Made by a program: the position numbers and the translations under genes
Notes under the pieces: generated by a model
What the model was told of the DNA's origin: nothing
Seen by the model: the letters and a program-made list of their open reading frames with translations, nothing else
Databases searched by the model: none
NCBI GenBank assembly: GCA_024516035.1
Contig: CM044967.1
Location: 21,325,948-21,389,947, forward strand
Direction of reading: 5' to 3'
DNA: 64,000 bases
Source of the DNA: Bactericera cockerelli
Taxonomy: Eukaryota; Arthropoda; Insecta; Hemiptera; Triozidae
In this document: in pieces, positions 10,990-22,320 of the stretch
How positions within the stretch are numbered: position 1 is the stretch's first letter
Layout: every line of letters begins with the position of its first letter

Positions 10990-11359
10990 TGGTTCGTTTC
11001 ACAGCACGTTTCATTATTTTTTATTAAAAATTTCAGGATTCTTCACTTTAATATGCTCCCTAAAAAGACACCGTAATAGCTTAAATAGTGCGAAAGTGCC
11101 GGTTTTTAGATTTTTCCCTGTATTTTTACAGTAAACCCTAGCACCATGCAAAATTTCAGCTTTGTAGGTAGTAGGGAAGTACCTCATAATTTATATACAT
11201 AATCGAGTATATTTCCTCCCTAAAATAACACCGTTTAACAGCATGATAAGTGCGAAAGTTCCGGTTTTTAGATTTTTCCTTGTATTTTTACAATAAACCC
11301 TACCATCATGCAAAATTTCAGCTTTCTAGGTAGAAGGGAAGTGCCTCATAATTTAGATC
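10990..11359 (+). repeat. 160-bp satellite array, left part
   Basis: Two units anchored at CTCCCTAAAA (11056 and 11216, 160 bp apart) with shared GTTCCGGTTTTTAGATTTTT and ATGCAAAATTTCAGCTTT blocks. The array continues at 15715 after a 4.35-kb insertion. Confidence 0.8.
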
Positions 11360-11984
11360 TACAGGGTGGACCAAAAAAACGTTTACACCCGTTAATGGTA
11401 GATTACTGACGACATTTCCAGGCCGGATCTGGAATCCGTTTTTTCGGATTCGCCTTCGTAACTGCACAAAATGATTTTTTGCAACTTTCTAAAAAAGTCC
11501 GACTTTGGCTTATTCTTCGGGTCAGTGCTTTGTTTCTGTTTAAGATGAGTTGATTCTGAACAGTTTTGCAGAAAGCCAACAAAATTTCGATGTTTTTAGC
11601 TACACTACTTTGTTTTTTACAGTTTGGTTTGTCATATTTTTTAACACCTGAACAGAAAAAAAACACACGAAAAAACTTTTTTACTAAATAAAACACTCGA
11701 CATTTGTCCGAACAAATTTTGGCACAGACACGGGCAAGTTTGATAAAAGTTGGCGGCCGCCCCGAGGATGCTAAAAAATAATTTTACGATTTTTTATCAC
11801 GTGAACTTCTGGGAAAAATTATTAGATGTTTGCCAAAAACTCTTCAAAAATCCAAAGAGTTTTCTAGCTGTACACTGTGTAAGGGCGTCTTGTATTGTTT
11901 ACAAAATTTGTTTACATTGCTGTTTTTAAATACCGCGGTCTTACATGTCTTCATCAGCCAGTTTAGGAAAATTCAAATGATAAT

Positions 11985-12095
11985 TTTCGTGCTTTTCAGA
12001 TTGTCAGTGGTGTTAGCTAGATGTGCTGGTGCTAAGAGTGTTAGTCGCATGACCGAGGTTCAATTCTCGGCGATCAATATTATTTTAATTATCAA
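11985..12095 (+). repeat. tRNA-like SINE head
   Basis: A B-box-like GAGGTTCAATTCTCGGCGA at 12055-12075 follows an A-box-like GTGTTAGCTAGATGTGCTGG about 40 bp upstream. It does not fold convincingly as a tRNA. It lies inside the 4.35-kb foldback element. Confidence 0.45.
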
Positions 12096-12359
12096 AAAAA
12101 TCTGATGGAATATTTTATTCATACCTGTATCTGACTTGTTGTAACACCAACAACTTATGGTTTTTTTGGGGGTAATACCATATGAAAATTGAGTTATATC
12201 AGATACTATTGGTATCACAATTTACATAATTATTATTCATGTAAGCCTCTGAGAGACTGCCTTGATAATGTAAGGATGGTTTTTCTTATGCTTCCCTAAG
12301 AGAGAAAAAAAACTGGTGAATTTTCCTAACGAAAGTAGAGTTCATAAAATAATGCCAGG

Positions 12360-14519
12360 TATACAGTATGTTTCAGAAAAGGTGGCCACCCCCTCGTAAC
12401 TTTTGAACGCGACGGAATTTTTCAATTCTGTAAAGTCCTAGGTATAGGAAGTGCCCTATGGCCCATCCTGTGGTCATATTTATTTTTGGCCCCGGTCGGC
12501 CCTTCCGGCTTTTAGGCCATATTTTTTCATTTTTCTCGAGAATTTTAAATGGAATGCTATATTTTTTATTCCTGTTAATTAAAGTCCAAGTTAGATTGAG
12601 TATAATAAGCTTTTAAAATTTTCAAAAACCTTATCAGGGGCGGAGCTAGTAGGGTGCAAGTTTCAAAACTGTTACACGCTGTATTTCAGCGTTAGTTAGA
12701 TTTTTTAGTACTTTTTTTATTTTCATAGGTTCAAAATATTGTTTTACACCATATGAAATCAAAGAAATGTTCTTGTTTACTTCTAATCAGGGTCATAGTA
12801 AGGTTTTTGTAAGAGTACTTTTTTTCTCACGTCAATTTTTCCGCAAATCGATGGTGTTCTCGAAATTGCCATTTTTAGAGGTGAAAGTCTGCAATGACAT
12901 ATGTTTTTTATGCTTGAAATCGAAAGAAAACTTAACGGAGAAGCGATTAAGATCATAAAAAAAGCCATTTAACCTGCTAGTTTTTTCACGACAGTGTCCG
13001 GTAAAGTGGGTGAATTTCGTATTGGATTTTTTTTGTTGGGGAAACACAATTGGCATAGAAAATAAATAATACCTAATAAGGGAATAATACTTCAATAAAC
13101 ATAACTAAACGCGAATATAAATGAAGATTATTTCTTCTAAATCAGTGCCGGATATTTTTTTTTTTATCTCTCTCTCTCTCTTCTTCTCTTTAAAATAATT
13201 GAATTGGTTTAATTTTCACCCTCAAGAGTTTGTTACTTGACCTGGTATTTTTTCTCTTAAATTTCGACATAACTAGAGACCTGGTATTCATTACTAGCAA
13301 CACCAGTACGATTTTTTTCTTTAATTTAGGTTTAATATTGCGTTTCAACTGCATGGTCATATTATAACGGGGGTGTTACCCTCCATTCGCCAGAAACTCA
13401 CCAACCTCTTAAACACATTTATTTCACCCAGCCTGGGTTAGGCCGGAATGCCAGCATCACGAAGTCTTCTCCTCGCTTGACGTTGCTTAACTTTGGTGAT
13501 CCTACAAGAATCGTTGCATTCAAAGTGCCATCGGACTGACTCGAGAATGATTGACAATGTGTTTTCTACAGATTTTAGATTTTACCAACTTACCAACTAA
13601 AATTGTCTCAAGAGGGGACCCCTAGGCCGACTTTAGAAGCAGCATTATCCGATAATTATTTTTGATACAACTTGAACTTTGAGAAGTGAAAAAAAGAGAG
13701 AGAGAGATAAAAAAAAAAAAAAATATCCGGCACTGATTTAGAAGAAATAATCTTCATTTATAATCGCGTTTAGTTATGTTTATTGAAGTATTATTCCCTT
13801 ATTAGGTATTATTTATTTTCTATGCCAATTGTGTTTCCCCAACAAAAAAAAATCCAATACGAAATTCACCCACTTTACCGGACACTGTCGTGAAAAAACT
13901 AGCAGGTTAAATGGCTTTTTTTATGATCTTAATCGCTTCTCCGTTAAGTTTTCTTTCGATTTCAAGCATAAAAAACATATGTCATTGCAGACTTTCACCT
14001 CTAAAAATGGCAATTTCGAGAACACCATCAATTTGCGGAAAAATTGACGTGAGAAAAAAAGTACTCTTACAAAAACCTTACTATGACCCTGATTAGAAGT
14101 AAACAAGAACATTTCTTTGATTTCATATGGTGTAAAACAATATTTTGAACCTATGAAAATAAAAAAAGTACTAAAAAATCTAACTAACGCTGAAATACAG
14201 CGTGTAACAGTTTTGAAACTTGCACCCTACTAGCTCCGCCCCTGATAAGGTTTTTGAAATTTTTAAAAGCTCATTATACTCAATCTAACTTGGACTTTAA
14301 TTAACAGGAATAAAAAATATAGCATTCCATTTAAAATTCTCGAGAAAAATGAAAAAATATGGCCTAAAAGCCGGAAGGGCCGACCGGGGCCAAAAATAAA
14401 TATGACCACAGGATGGGCCATAGGGCACTTTCTATACTTAGGACTTTACAGAATTGAAAAATTCCGTCGCGTTCAAAAGTTACGAGGGGGTGGCCACCTT
14501 TTCTGAAACATACTGTATA
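12360..14519. mobile_element. Foldback element, family E: 2.16-kb near-perfect palindrome
   Basis: Arms 12360-13185 and 13692-14519 are about 827 bp each and nearly identical in inverse. In the stretch from 12767 to 12958 they differ by one base (TCG versus TTG codon). The ends are TATACAGTATGTTTCAG on both sides, consistent with TA target duplication. The spacer of about 500 bp contains a SINE family 1 fragment, and the arms meet it at (CT)n tracts. The short ORFs are mirror images of each other and carry no known domain. A diverged copy is at 47808-48930. Confidence 0.85.
13335..13470 (-). repeat. SINE family 1 fragment
   Basis: TTTCAACTGCATGGTCATAT, GGGGGTGTTACCCTCCATTC and CACCCAGCCTGGGTTAGGCC match the complement of the family 1 body. 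It lies in the spacer of the 2.16-kb palindrome. The same fragment type recurs at 48960-49087. Confidence 0.65.
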
Positions 14520-14736
14520 TGTAGTGGGTTCTTCTATCATAAACAATACTAATTAAATAACAAATATTTACCAATTGCCAACTTCTAATAGAAATCTTGA
14601 AAAAAAAAACAAGATAATATTTTGTAAAATGAATAAACTTTTATTATGTTTTATACTATTTTGGTATAATCAAAAAGGTATTAAAAAATAAACATTTTAT
14701 CTTAGTATGTTCAATGAGAAACGATTAGAAGCGCAC

Positions 14737-15035
14737 GATTAGCTCAGTGGTAAGCTAGTCACTTGCCAAGCGGAAGATCCCACCCGGGTCCGAACGCCAG
14801 AGACAGCAAATCATGTTCTGTCGAATGTTGCGGAAGATTTCAGGTTTTTCTGTCAGGTCATCAAATGCCAACAGGATTCTTGCTACCAGATTCTGCTACT
14901 CTTGCGTCTCCACTGGTATTTCGTAAACTATGTTTTTCACGTGATCCCAAATGTTCCTGTTGGCAGCTCCATATTCTGCTGAATGCAAATCTGCCATTTC
15001 AGCATCCGAATAATAATTATTATGTAACTTGTACT
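14737..15035 (+). repeat. tRNA-derived SINE, family 4
   Basis: The head GATTAGCTCAGTGGTAAGCT is a good A box, followed by TTGCCAAGCGGAAGATCC, resembling a Gly-GCC anticodon arm, and a decayed B box GGGTCCGAACGCC. A body of about 200 bp ends in AATAATAATTATTATG. The tRNA part is mutated, so this is a SINE and not a tRNA gene. Confidence 0.6.
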
Positions 15036-15714
15036 AAAAAAACTCAAGAAGTTTAAAAATAATATTTCATAGAATGCAGAAAAATATGCTTGAAAACTAT
15101 CACTGAGAAACAAACAATCATTCATTTGACTGGCCTTTAATTAATTCCAAGGAAAATAATTATCAGACATAAATAGCTAATTACTCTTTGAGTACAAGAC
15201 GACCCTACACGGTCAACACTTTTAAGATTTTGAACATCATTTTTTGAGACTTACCTGGTTCGTTTTCCCAGAAGATCACGTGATAAAAAATCGTAAAATT
15301 AATTTTCAGCATCCTTGGGTTGGCCGCCAACTTTTATCAAACTTGCGTCTGTGCCAAAATTTGTTCGGGCAAATCTTGAGTGTTTCAAAGTGTAAAAAAC
15401 TTACATGAGAATTTTTTTTCTATTCAGGTGTCAAAAAAGATGCCAAACCAAACCGTAAAAAACAAAGTAGTGTAGCTAAAAACATCGAAATTTTGTTGGC
15501 TTTCTGCAGAATTGTTCAGACTCAACTCATCTTAAACAGGAAAAAAGTTCTGACATGAAAAATAAGCCAGAGTCGGACTTTTTCAGAAAGTTGCAAAAAA
15601 TCAATTTGTGCAGTTACAAAGGCGAATCCGAAAAAAGGATTGCAGATCCGGGCTGGAAATGTCGTCAGTAATCTACCATTAACGGGTGTAAACGTTTTTT
15701 TGGTCCACCCTGTA

Positions 15715-16190
15715 TAATCGATTATATATTTCCTCCCTAAAACGACACCGTTTTACACCATGATAAGTGAAAAAGTTCCGGTTTTCAGATTTTTCCCAGT
15801 ACTTTTACAATAAACCCTATGCAAAATTTCAGCTTTTTAGGTAGTAGGGAAGTGCCTCATAATTTATATACCTACATAATTTATAGTATACTTCCTCCCT
15901 AAAACGACACCGTTTAACAGTTTTTAGAACTTTTTCAGATTTTTCCCTGTACTTTTACAATAAACCCTACCATCATGCAAAATTTCAGCTTTCTAGGTAG
16001 TCGGGAAGTGCCTCATAATTTAGATCCATAATCGATTTTATATTTTCTCCCTAAAACGACACCGTTTTACACCATGATAAGTGAAAAAGTTCCGGTTTTC
16101 AGATTTTTCCCTGTACTTTTACAATAAACTCTACCATCATGCAAAATTTCTGCTTTCTAGGTAGTCGGGAAGTGCCGCATAATTTTGATG
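15715..16190 (+). repeat. 160-bp satellite array, right part
   Basis: Three units anchored at CTCCCTAAAA (15733, 15895, 16047; spacing 162 and 152 bp) continue the array seen at 10990-11359. Units share ACGACACCGTTTTACACCAT and TGCAAAATTTCAGCTTT. Confidence 0.8.
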
Positions 16191-16377
16191 ATCTGTCAGT
16201 CAGTATCAAAATCGCAAATTTCAAAATTACATTCCTCTGAAAGTTTTTTGCATAGAGTCTTTAAATTTTCAATGTCTTTTTAATGATATTAGGACAATCT
16301 CTGTTCCAAATTTCATATCTCTATGATCAATTGAACCGAAGATATGAGGGTGTGAAAATCTGGGTGAATCGGTGGTT

Positions 16378-16445
16378 CGTGTAAAGATACACTGCCGTGC
16401 TTGCTGGAACTTGGCCTGGCGCACTGCCGTGCGCTCAGATTCCTG
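16378..16445 (+). repeat. GC-rich short repeat, copy 2
   Basis: Near-identical to 3640-3716, with the same GCGCAC...GTGCGC hairpin core. Here it follows the right end of the satellite array by about 190 bp. Confidence 0.6.
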
Positions 16446-16512
16446 AACAGCTAAAGACAAAGAAACAAAATGCATGGTACTTTCGTTGTGTGGTAGACGT
16501 TTACAAGGTAAA

Positions 16513-16705
16513 GTCCATAGTAATAATACTCTTTAGTGGAAGGTAACAACCATTCGAGGTTAATGCTTAAACCATTTTCTACCATTCAGATTCTTATTAT
16601 TGGTCATAAACTCAAGGGGAAAAATTCATGCATTGGGTGGGATTAGAACCCACAGATACCTACGTTACCTATATGACTAGACTAGCGCCTCAGGGCCCAA
16701 TTATG
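16513..16705 (-). repeat. tRNA-derived SINE, family 3
   Basis: Complement of the 16895-17125 element: ATAATACTCTTTAGTGGAAG at the left tail and GGTGGGATTAGAACCCACAG in the B-box region. It lies about 190 bp from an opposite-strand copy. Confidence 0.7.
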
Positions 16706-16894
16706 AAACAGTATTAGTTAATCTTAGTGGACACTATCCCTTAAATTTCACCTTGACAAAATCTGTAGAGGTCATATCTAAGCCGGGCTATGTAGCTGTA
16801 TGTTACTTCTGTGGCGTAACGGAGATGTGGCCAGCTTTCTTGGCGGATAATATTGTTATAAATTATCTATCGGTCAGCTGATAAAATCTAAGGG

Positions 16895-17125
16895 TCGGCT
16901 TAGTGCACTGGTAGTCAAGTGGTTAACGCGCTAGCCTGATAATCCAGGTAACGTAGGGATCCGTTGGTCTGAATCCCACGCAGTGCATGAATTTACCCTC
17001 ATTAATTTTAGTTTGTGACCATATTATAATAAGACTCTGTGGGTTAGGTGGTAGAAAATGCTTTGAACATTAACCTCGCCTGGTTTACCTGCCACTAAAA
17101 GAGAATTATTACTATTATTAATTTA
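16895..17125 (+). repeat. tRNA-derived SINE, family 3, best copy
   Basis: The head reads GCACTGGTAGTCAAGTGGTT, then GCGCTAGCCTGATAATCCAG and a B-box-like region TTGGTCTGAATCCCACGC. The body has GACTCTGTGGGTTAGGTGGT and the end is ATTATTACTATTATT. About 230 bp long. Confidence 0.75.
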
Positions 17126-17740
17126 CTAATCTTGCTTCATAATACGGCACTTAACCACTTGACTACTATTCCTACTATCAGGGGCGGCCGCGTTGGGTTC
17201 ACCGAAAAGAAATCATGTCATTTACCTTTTCCTGAATAACCAACATCAGTGCTTCCAAACTTTCTTTTACCACGATCGCCCCCTTTTTAAGTTTAGGCGT
17301 CAATGATTTGCACCATCCAAAATGTTTTCTTCAGTGTTCAAACGTGGCGTGGGTTCACTTTTCTACCCAGTTAGTATCCCACAAAGTGTTTTGTTGTAGA
17401 ATTTTATTTTCATTAGGTAAAAACAGAGCCACCTAGGAACATAGATAAATTTGAAATTAAAGTGAACTTAAGATATATTTTGGACCGAAAACTTGGGGAA
17501 TTTTTATACAAGGAAGAGGTTTTTTTAATTTTTGGGGATTGTAGGTATGTAGTTACACAGATATTTGGCTAAACAAAATATTTAATTTAGCTCTGCACTG
17601 GAATGAATGGATGAACAGAAAACGAAAAGAATCATTAATGTACGTAAAAATAAACAACAAAAAATCATCTAATTAGGCATCGTTCGGCTCAGCACGAACA
17701 AGAGGTCTCCCCAAAATGCCAAAAGAAAATGGAGGAGGGG
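17126..17740. other. Intergenic sequence with a possible coding remnant
   Basis: On the minus strand around 17210-17340 a stop-free stretch of about 40 codons (including LTPKLKKGAIVVKESLEALM) ends at a TGA. No start, splice sites or family could be recognised, so it may be a dead gene fragment or chance. The rest shows nothing. Confidence 0.2.
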
Positions 17741-17838
17741 TGCTTCGATCTATTATTGTGAATATGCTTCTTTGGTGAGGAGAATGTAACCATCAGGATA
17801 AGTTTAATGCGTGAAACATTTTCTACCACCTGACCCTC
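17741..17838 (-). repeat. SINE family 3 tail fragment
   Basis: TTTTCTACCACCTGACCCTC and the preceding GTTTAATGCGTGAAAC match the complement of the family 3 body. The tRNA head is missing. Confidence 0.5.
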
Positions 17839-17939
17839 AGTGTTTATTTTTTTTATTTTTTATTTTTTTATATATTCTTTCACTTTGCCTTTTCCCAAAC
17901 CTTTGAAGATTCGCAGAAAACTTTGTTATGTAAAGATCT

Positions 17940-18008
17940 AAACCAACCTCAGTAGCTCGATCGATACCGGAGGTCGGTGGTTCGAGTCCCATGTTCAGCA
18001 AAGATTTA
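17940..18008 (+). repeat. tRNA-like SINE head
   Basis: CCTCAGTAGCTCGATCGATA (A box) followed by GGTGGTTCGAGTCCCATG (B box) at the spacing of an internal pol III promoter. The acceptor stem does not pair, so no tRNA gene is claimed. Confidence 0.5.
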
Positions 18009-18569
18009 ATACAAATTCGATTTTTAATCATTTATTGTTTTTTAGGTGGCCTTAGCTCCGTTATGTGTATATGTATGTAATAGTTGACCCAGGGAACCTA
18101 TGGTATTAATTAATATTAGCACTCATTTCAGAGACACCCTATGACACATTTCAGAGACACCCAGTGCTGTTGAAATTAAGTGTTAGGATTTGTGTGAAAA
18201 TGAAAGTTTACTGTTGAAACCCATTAAGTGGGGTATTGAATTAAGAGTGTAATGACCAGGCGCTATACAAGTATATGATGAAATTTTAATTTAAATTTGA
18301 ACCATGGTTTCCTCTCAAAACCTACCTTGAGGAAACCATTTCTCTTTTGATTTGTTTTATTTTGCTAGCCAAAATGAAGAAAAGTTCGCGGAGATTCCTC
18401 AATTTGCTGTTCTAGAAAAATATGGGCGGTCTCGCTTATATGTATGAACATACATGTATGACACATGTTTAGATGTCACATGTCAGGAACACTCCTAATT
18501 TTGAGATAACAGTTACCGCTTTTCGAACCGCCCCGAAAACCCATTTTTTACTATGGAGAATGAGCTGTG

Positions 18570-18880
18570 TTACTTGGATCGAGGCACGTTTTTAAAGAAA
18601 TGATAGACAGTAGATAAGTTTTGACTTCATGTATGGAGTCATGCATATTTCCCTTCAAATACAGTTTATTGCGTTTTTTGGCATTGGTAGGCATGGTTCC
18701 CTACATCCAAGTTGGTTGCATTGAAAAAAAAACCAGGGAGATATTCAATCATGAGTTAATTTTTTTCAAAAATTCGATTTTTCCCTTTCGTGAATTTAGA
18801 GAACTTCTACAAATGCAGATCTGCGTATCACTAGTTAAAAAAATACCCTTTGCTATGTTGTTTCAATAAATTTTGAGATC
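18570..18880 (+). repeat. Left arm of a distant inverted repeat pair
   Basis: CACGTTTTTAAAGAAATGAT, TAGACAGTAGATAAGTTTTG and TGACTTCATGTATGGA recur in inverse at 22690-22975. A related third copy lies near 52565-52830. The pair encloses 3.8 kb that includes a family K repeat and the LTR element. Confidence 0.6.
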
Positions 18881-19104
18881 TTTCAGATGCGTTAAGGAAG
18901 GAATGAGATACGACCTATTAAACGGCACCAGAAGGAGAGAAACACATCGTTCAAATTTTGAATCTGGGCGCTATTGCATTTTGAAAAACACTCGATGTCT
19001 GAAGCGGTCTGTGTGACCATTTTTGTGTCAACTGCAAGCTATATAGGAAATTTTTCCGAGTATAAATACGAGTAGTAGATACTACTGACCAACTATATCA
19101 TTCA

Positions 19105-19180
19105 ATCAAATAGTTAGATTAACAAGGCGATTGATTTGTACCCAGAAGGTTGAATGTTCGAGTCCTACCAAAGGTTAATT
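19105..19180 (+). repeat. tRNA-like SINE head
   Basis: A B-box-like GAATGTTCGAGTCCTACC follows TTAACAAGGCGATTGATTTG. It is a decayed tRNA-like module without a recognised body. Confidence 0.4.
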
Positions 19181-19184
19181 TTTG

Positions 19185-19945
19185 GCACTTTTTTTTCTTA
19201 TATTTTTGATATCATGATTGTGATAAACACAAAATGATATTTTTAATTTTACTTCTAAAAATAAAATAAAAAAACACTGCCAATTATGGACACAATAGTT
19301 CCTCGTGATTGTTTCACATTGTAAACACGTGCCAATTTTGAGATTCTCCAAAACGACTGAACCGATTTTCTTCAAATTTGTTTTACATGGTAGAATATCG
19401 TTTTTTCTATATTCTAGATTCCACAAAAAATTCTGTATCAGCAAGTCGCGGTCCTTATTTTTTGACTTTTTTGTCAAAAATTTCGGATTTTCTTAAATAT
19501 CAGAGTTAAAGTATGATTAATTTAAAAATAAATATGAATAGCCTATGTAAAACAATAATATGCATATACTTACAAAATTTCATCAAAATCGGGTGTACCG
19601 TTCACGAGATATAAGCGTTTAAGTAAAAAGTTAGTGGTCAGGCGCATGGTCTCACCCAGAACCGCCAGTACGAATTCGATGAATTTAAAATGGGACCATC
19701 TACAGAATGTCTCCTAGATGTGTGCAAAATTTCATCAAAATCCGTCAAGTAGTTTCCGAATCGTTTCAAGAGACCGACAGACAGACGGACACAAAACCAA
19801 ATTTGCTCAGGAGGCATAACCTCCTGAGCAAATTTGGTTCAGAAATATGAAAAAATTGAGATCGGAGCAAAAAAATATTTTTTTTTTTACAAAAACGAAC
19901 ACAATACTTCCGATTTCTAATATTAGAAATTTCGCGGAAGTAATA
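19185..19945 (-). repeat. Family K interspersed repeat, reverse copy
   Basis: Complement of 6262-6925: it ends at the right with the palindromic CGATTTCTAATATTAGAAAT, includes CATAACCTCCTGAGCAAATT near 19820, and starts at the left with the CCAATTATGGACACAATA block. Confidence 0.7.
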
Positions 19946-20083
19946 TGTACAATTACATCACAATTTTTGTGCCTAGCGCAGAGTTACAGGATTTTTTCTT
20001 TTGGTGTATTCTTTGTCCGTAACTCCACCACTGGTTGCTGCTTTCATTACAGCATCTCTCATTTTTCTTCACAAGGACCCGGT

Positions 20084-20222
20084 TGTTATATGTTAGATAC
20101 TCTAGTCTAGAAGAGAAAACTGCATTTCAAGTTTATTGGAATAGAACTGATTTTATTTGGAATTCTAGACTTTAGGAAAACTCGTTGAACATAAATATTC
20201 TCTGGCCTCAAGGCCTATCACA
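20084..20222 (-). repeat. 3' LTR
   Basis: 139 bp, begins TG and ends CA in element orientation, identical to the LTR at 22333-22471. It is next to the purine tract and carries the outer CCGGT duplication. Confidence 0.92.
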
Positions 20223-20233
20223 TCTTCCCCTCT
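20223..20233 (-). other. Polypurine tract
   Basis: AGAGGGGAAGA on the minus strand, immediately upstream of the 3' LTR, where plus-strand DNA priming is expected. Confidence 0.8.
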
Positions 20234-20246
20234 ATAGAAAATTATT

Positions 20247-22247
20247 TCATTGTCCAAATCTCTCAGGTGATGGTCTTCTTTCTCGACTGCTTCTTCTGAG
20301 TGGTGGAATATTGACGGAAAGAGAATCACCATGCTTCCACTCTTCTCCCTTCCGTTGTGGTTGAATTCGAACACCTTCACCTACATTCAACTTTGGAAGA
20401 TTCCTGGTCTTGCTGCAATCATAATAAAATTTACATTTTCTTTTCCTCAGATCAGCTGTCTCAGAAACATCTTGAACAATGTGAGATTTTAATTGATTAG
20501 ATAACGTTGGAATGAGTGGTCTAGTTTTCCTTGACATTAATTTTTCTGAGGGAGTAACTTCTGTGTCCCCTGTTGGAGTGTTCCTCCATTCAAGAATAGC
20601 TGAAAATGGATCTCTCTTCTCAAATCTGCACTTCTCAATAATACTTTTGGCAATTTTCACTGCAGACTCAGCCTTCCCATTTCCATGACTGTGAAATGGG
20701 GAAGAGGTTATGTGTTCAAACGACCAATTGTTTGAAAATTCTAGAAACTTTTGATTTCTGAAAGAACCTCCATTATCTGTAATTAAAGTATTAGGAACGC
20801 CATGTATAGAAAATATTTTTTTCATCATTAAAATTACTTGCTCAGCAGATAAAGAATAAAGTTTTTCTATCTCCCAGTAATCAGAATAATAATCAACTAC
20901 AACGAGATAGTTCTGATCTTCCACTTGGAATATGTCTGCTCCTACCCTGTACCAAGGTAAAGAAGGGGTTTCATGAGTTTGCATAGGGAGATTACGTTGT
21001 GCTACAGGATATGTTTTGCATTTTTTTTCTATGTAGCAAAGATCTGCCTTCACCTCTATCAAATTTAACTTCGTACAAAATTCTGCAGAGATCAGTGGTG
21101 GATGATTCTTATTGGTCACCTGGAACTCCAAGTTATACAGGTTGCCTTCATGTACAACAGTCAGACTTTTTTTACCAACAGGATATAAAATTTCTCCTCC
21201 TATTGCACCAAGTTTGGTTCTAGATCTTTCAAGATTGACCTTTCCACACAGCTTCCTGAAATCTTCGAGGCTAATTACATTACAAGTAGCACCTGTGTCT
21301 AAATGGCACGGAAAAGAAATCAAATCATTATTAACAAGAAAAGTAAGATTGGTAATAAGGCTTTTCTTAATGTCACTACTTCCAATGTGCCAAACATTGT
21401 TATCAGTACTGGGCGTTTCCACTTCATAGCTCTGGTTTTCAACATAGTTCGCACTTTTAGCTCTCTTTTGCTTACAAACTTCACTGAAATGATTCAAATT
21501 ACCACAATTAGAACAAACTTTTCCGAATGCTGGACAAAGTTCTTTTCTGAAAATATGACTCTTGCCACAGTAAGTACATTTCATATCAGGAATCGATTTG
21601 ATATTGGACTTGTAAAACTTGAATATTTCTTTATCCTCTTGAACTTTTACTTCAGCAGCGCTTATTACATGACATTGTCTCTCGGTTGCTTCAAAAGATT
21701 TTCCTATTTCCATAGCTGATATCAAAGTTAATTTGGACTTACTAAGATACTTTTTCCTCAATTCAGAATTTGAAACTCCAAGTACTAGTCGGTCTCTGAG
21801 TAACTCGTCATGCATTTGTTTGTATTCGCAAGAACTAGCTAAATTTCTAATTCTGCTGTAGTACTTGTCTATACTCTCGCCTGTTTCTTGTTTCGCAATA
21901 CCAAATAAATATCGTTGATAGATAATGTTCTTTTGAGGTAAAATATATCTGTCGAATGCATCTAATAATTTTTTGAACGTACTTACATCATCTTTCTCTA
22001 GAGTCATGAACGTCTTGAGCATTTCTTTATCGAACAAAGATATAATAAATGAAATCTTCATGTCATCCTGCTGTTTATCCAAGCCTGTCAATTTCATGTA
22101 ATTATTGACTTGTAATTTGAATATATTCCAATCTTCTGCAATCGTCTCAGTTTTCCATTCAAACATCTTTGGAGCTGGTATAGAATGAGCAATCATTGAC
22201 ATATTGGTTGTTTCTTTGTCATCAATCGTTGGTTTAGTCATTATCAA
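20247..22247 (-). CDS. Gag-protease-integrase polyprotein of an RT-less LTR element
   Basis: An intact 666-residue ORF with no stop or frameshift. Residues 1-220 are Gag-like, helical and charged. Two zinc knuckles follow: C224-C227-H231-C238 and the classic C245-C248-H253-C258. An aspartic protease motif LDTGAT lies at 316-321. Around residues 405-420 the sequence passes directly from the protease tail into what looks like the spacer before the integrase core. Reverse transcriptase, RNase H and the integrase HHCC zinc finger are absent. The integrase core keeps D438, D491 (TDNGG) and E527 (GKAES), a DD35E arrangement. The C-terminus is basic. Gag would build the particle, protease would mature it and integrase would insert the DNA. 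Copying would need reverse transcriptase in trans. The start ATG at 22247 follows the primer-binding site by about 75 bp. Confidence 0.9.
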   Translation of the reverse strand: MIMTKPTIDDKETTNMSMIAHSIPAPKMFEWKTETIAEDWNIFKLQVNNYMKLTGLDKQQDDMKISFIISLFDKEMLKTFMTLEKDDVSTFKKLLDAFDRYILPQKNIIYQRYLFGIAKQETGESIDKYYSRIRNLASSCEYKQMHDELLRDRLVLGVSNSELRKKYLSKSKLTLISAMEIGKSFEATERQCHVISAAEVKVQEDKEIFKFYKSNIKSIPDMKCTYCGKSHIFRKELCPAFGKVCSNCGNLNHFSEVCKQKRAKSANYVENQSYEVETPSTDNNVWHIGSSDIKKSLITNLTFLVNNDLISFPCHLDTGATCNVISLEDFRKLCGKVNLERSRTKLGAIGGEILYPVGKKSLTVVHEGNLYNLEFQVTNKNHPPLISAEFCTKLNLIEVKADLCYIEKKCKTYPVAQRNLPMQTHETPSLPWYRVGADIFQVEDQNYLVVVDYYSDYWEIEKLYSLSAEQVILMMKKIFSIHGVPNTLITDNGGSFRNQKFLEFSNNWSFEHITSSPFHSHGNGKAESAVKIAKSIIEKCRFEKRDPFSAILEWRNTPTGDTEVTPSEKLMSRKTRPLIPTLSNQLKSHIVQDVSETADLRKRKCKFYYDCSKTRNLPKLNVGEGVRIQPQRKGEEWKHGDSLSVNIPPLRRSSRERRPSPERFGQ

Positions 22248-22320
22248 AAAAATAAACTCCTAGAGCTCGAAAAATAAATGTGTACTTCAATCTATATTCT
22301 ATGTTGAAAAACGAAAATTT

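Larger units (their letters stand above)
11360..15714. mobile_element. Foldback element, family D (4.35 kb) inserted in a satellite
   Basis: Ends are TACAGGGTGGACCAAAAAAA and its complement TTTTTTTGGTCCACCCTGTA. The inverted arms are about 460 bp (11362-11822 and 15264-15712), sharing CATCGAAATTTTGTTGGCTT and AAAAATCGTAAAAT. The element sits at a TA inside a satellite unit; a neighbouring uninterrupted unit (TTTAGATCCATAATCGATT, 16012-16035) shows the empty site and supports a TA duplication, as in Tc1/mariner. Inside are another foldback element (12360-14519), a tRNA-headed SINE and a second tRNA-like head. No transposase is seen. Confidence 0.8.

Noticed and set aside
12767..14112. Pairs of similar ORFs (for example 12767-12958 and 13921-14112) that look like duplicated genes
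   Set aside because: They are the two arms of one palindrome read on opposite strands, with no recognised domain.
14740..14812. tRNA-Gly (GCC) gene
   Set aside because: The A box is good, but the B box is mutated, the acceptor stem does not pair and a SINE body follows.
21112..21719. Plus-strand ORFs of 105 and 138 codons
   Set aside because: They lie antisense to the Gag-protease-integrase ORF and have no motifs.
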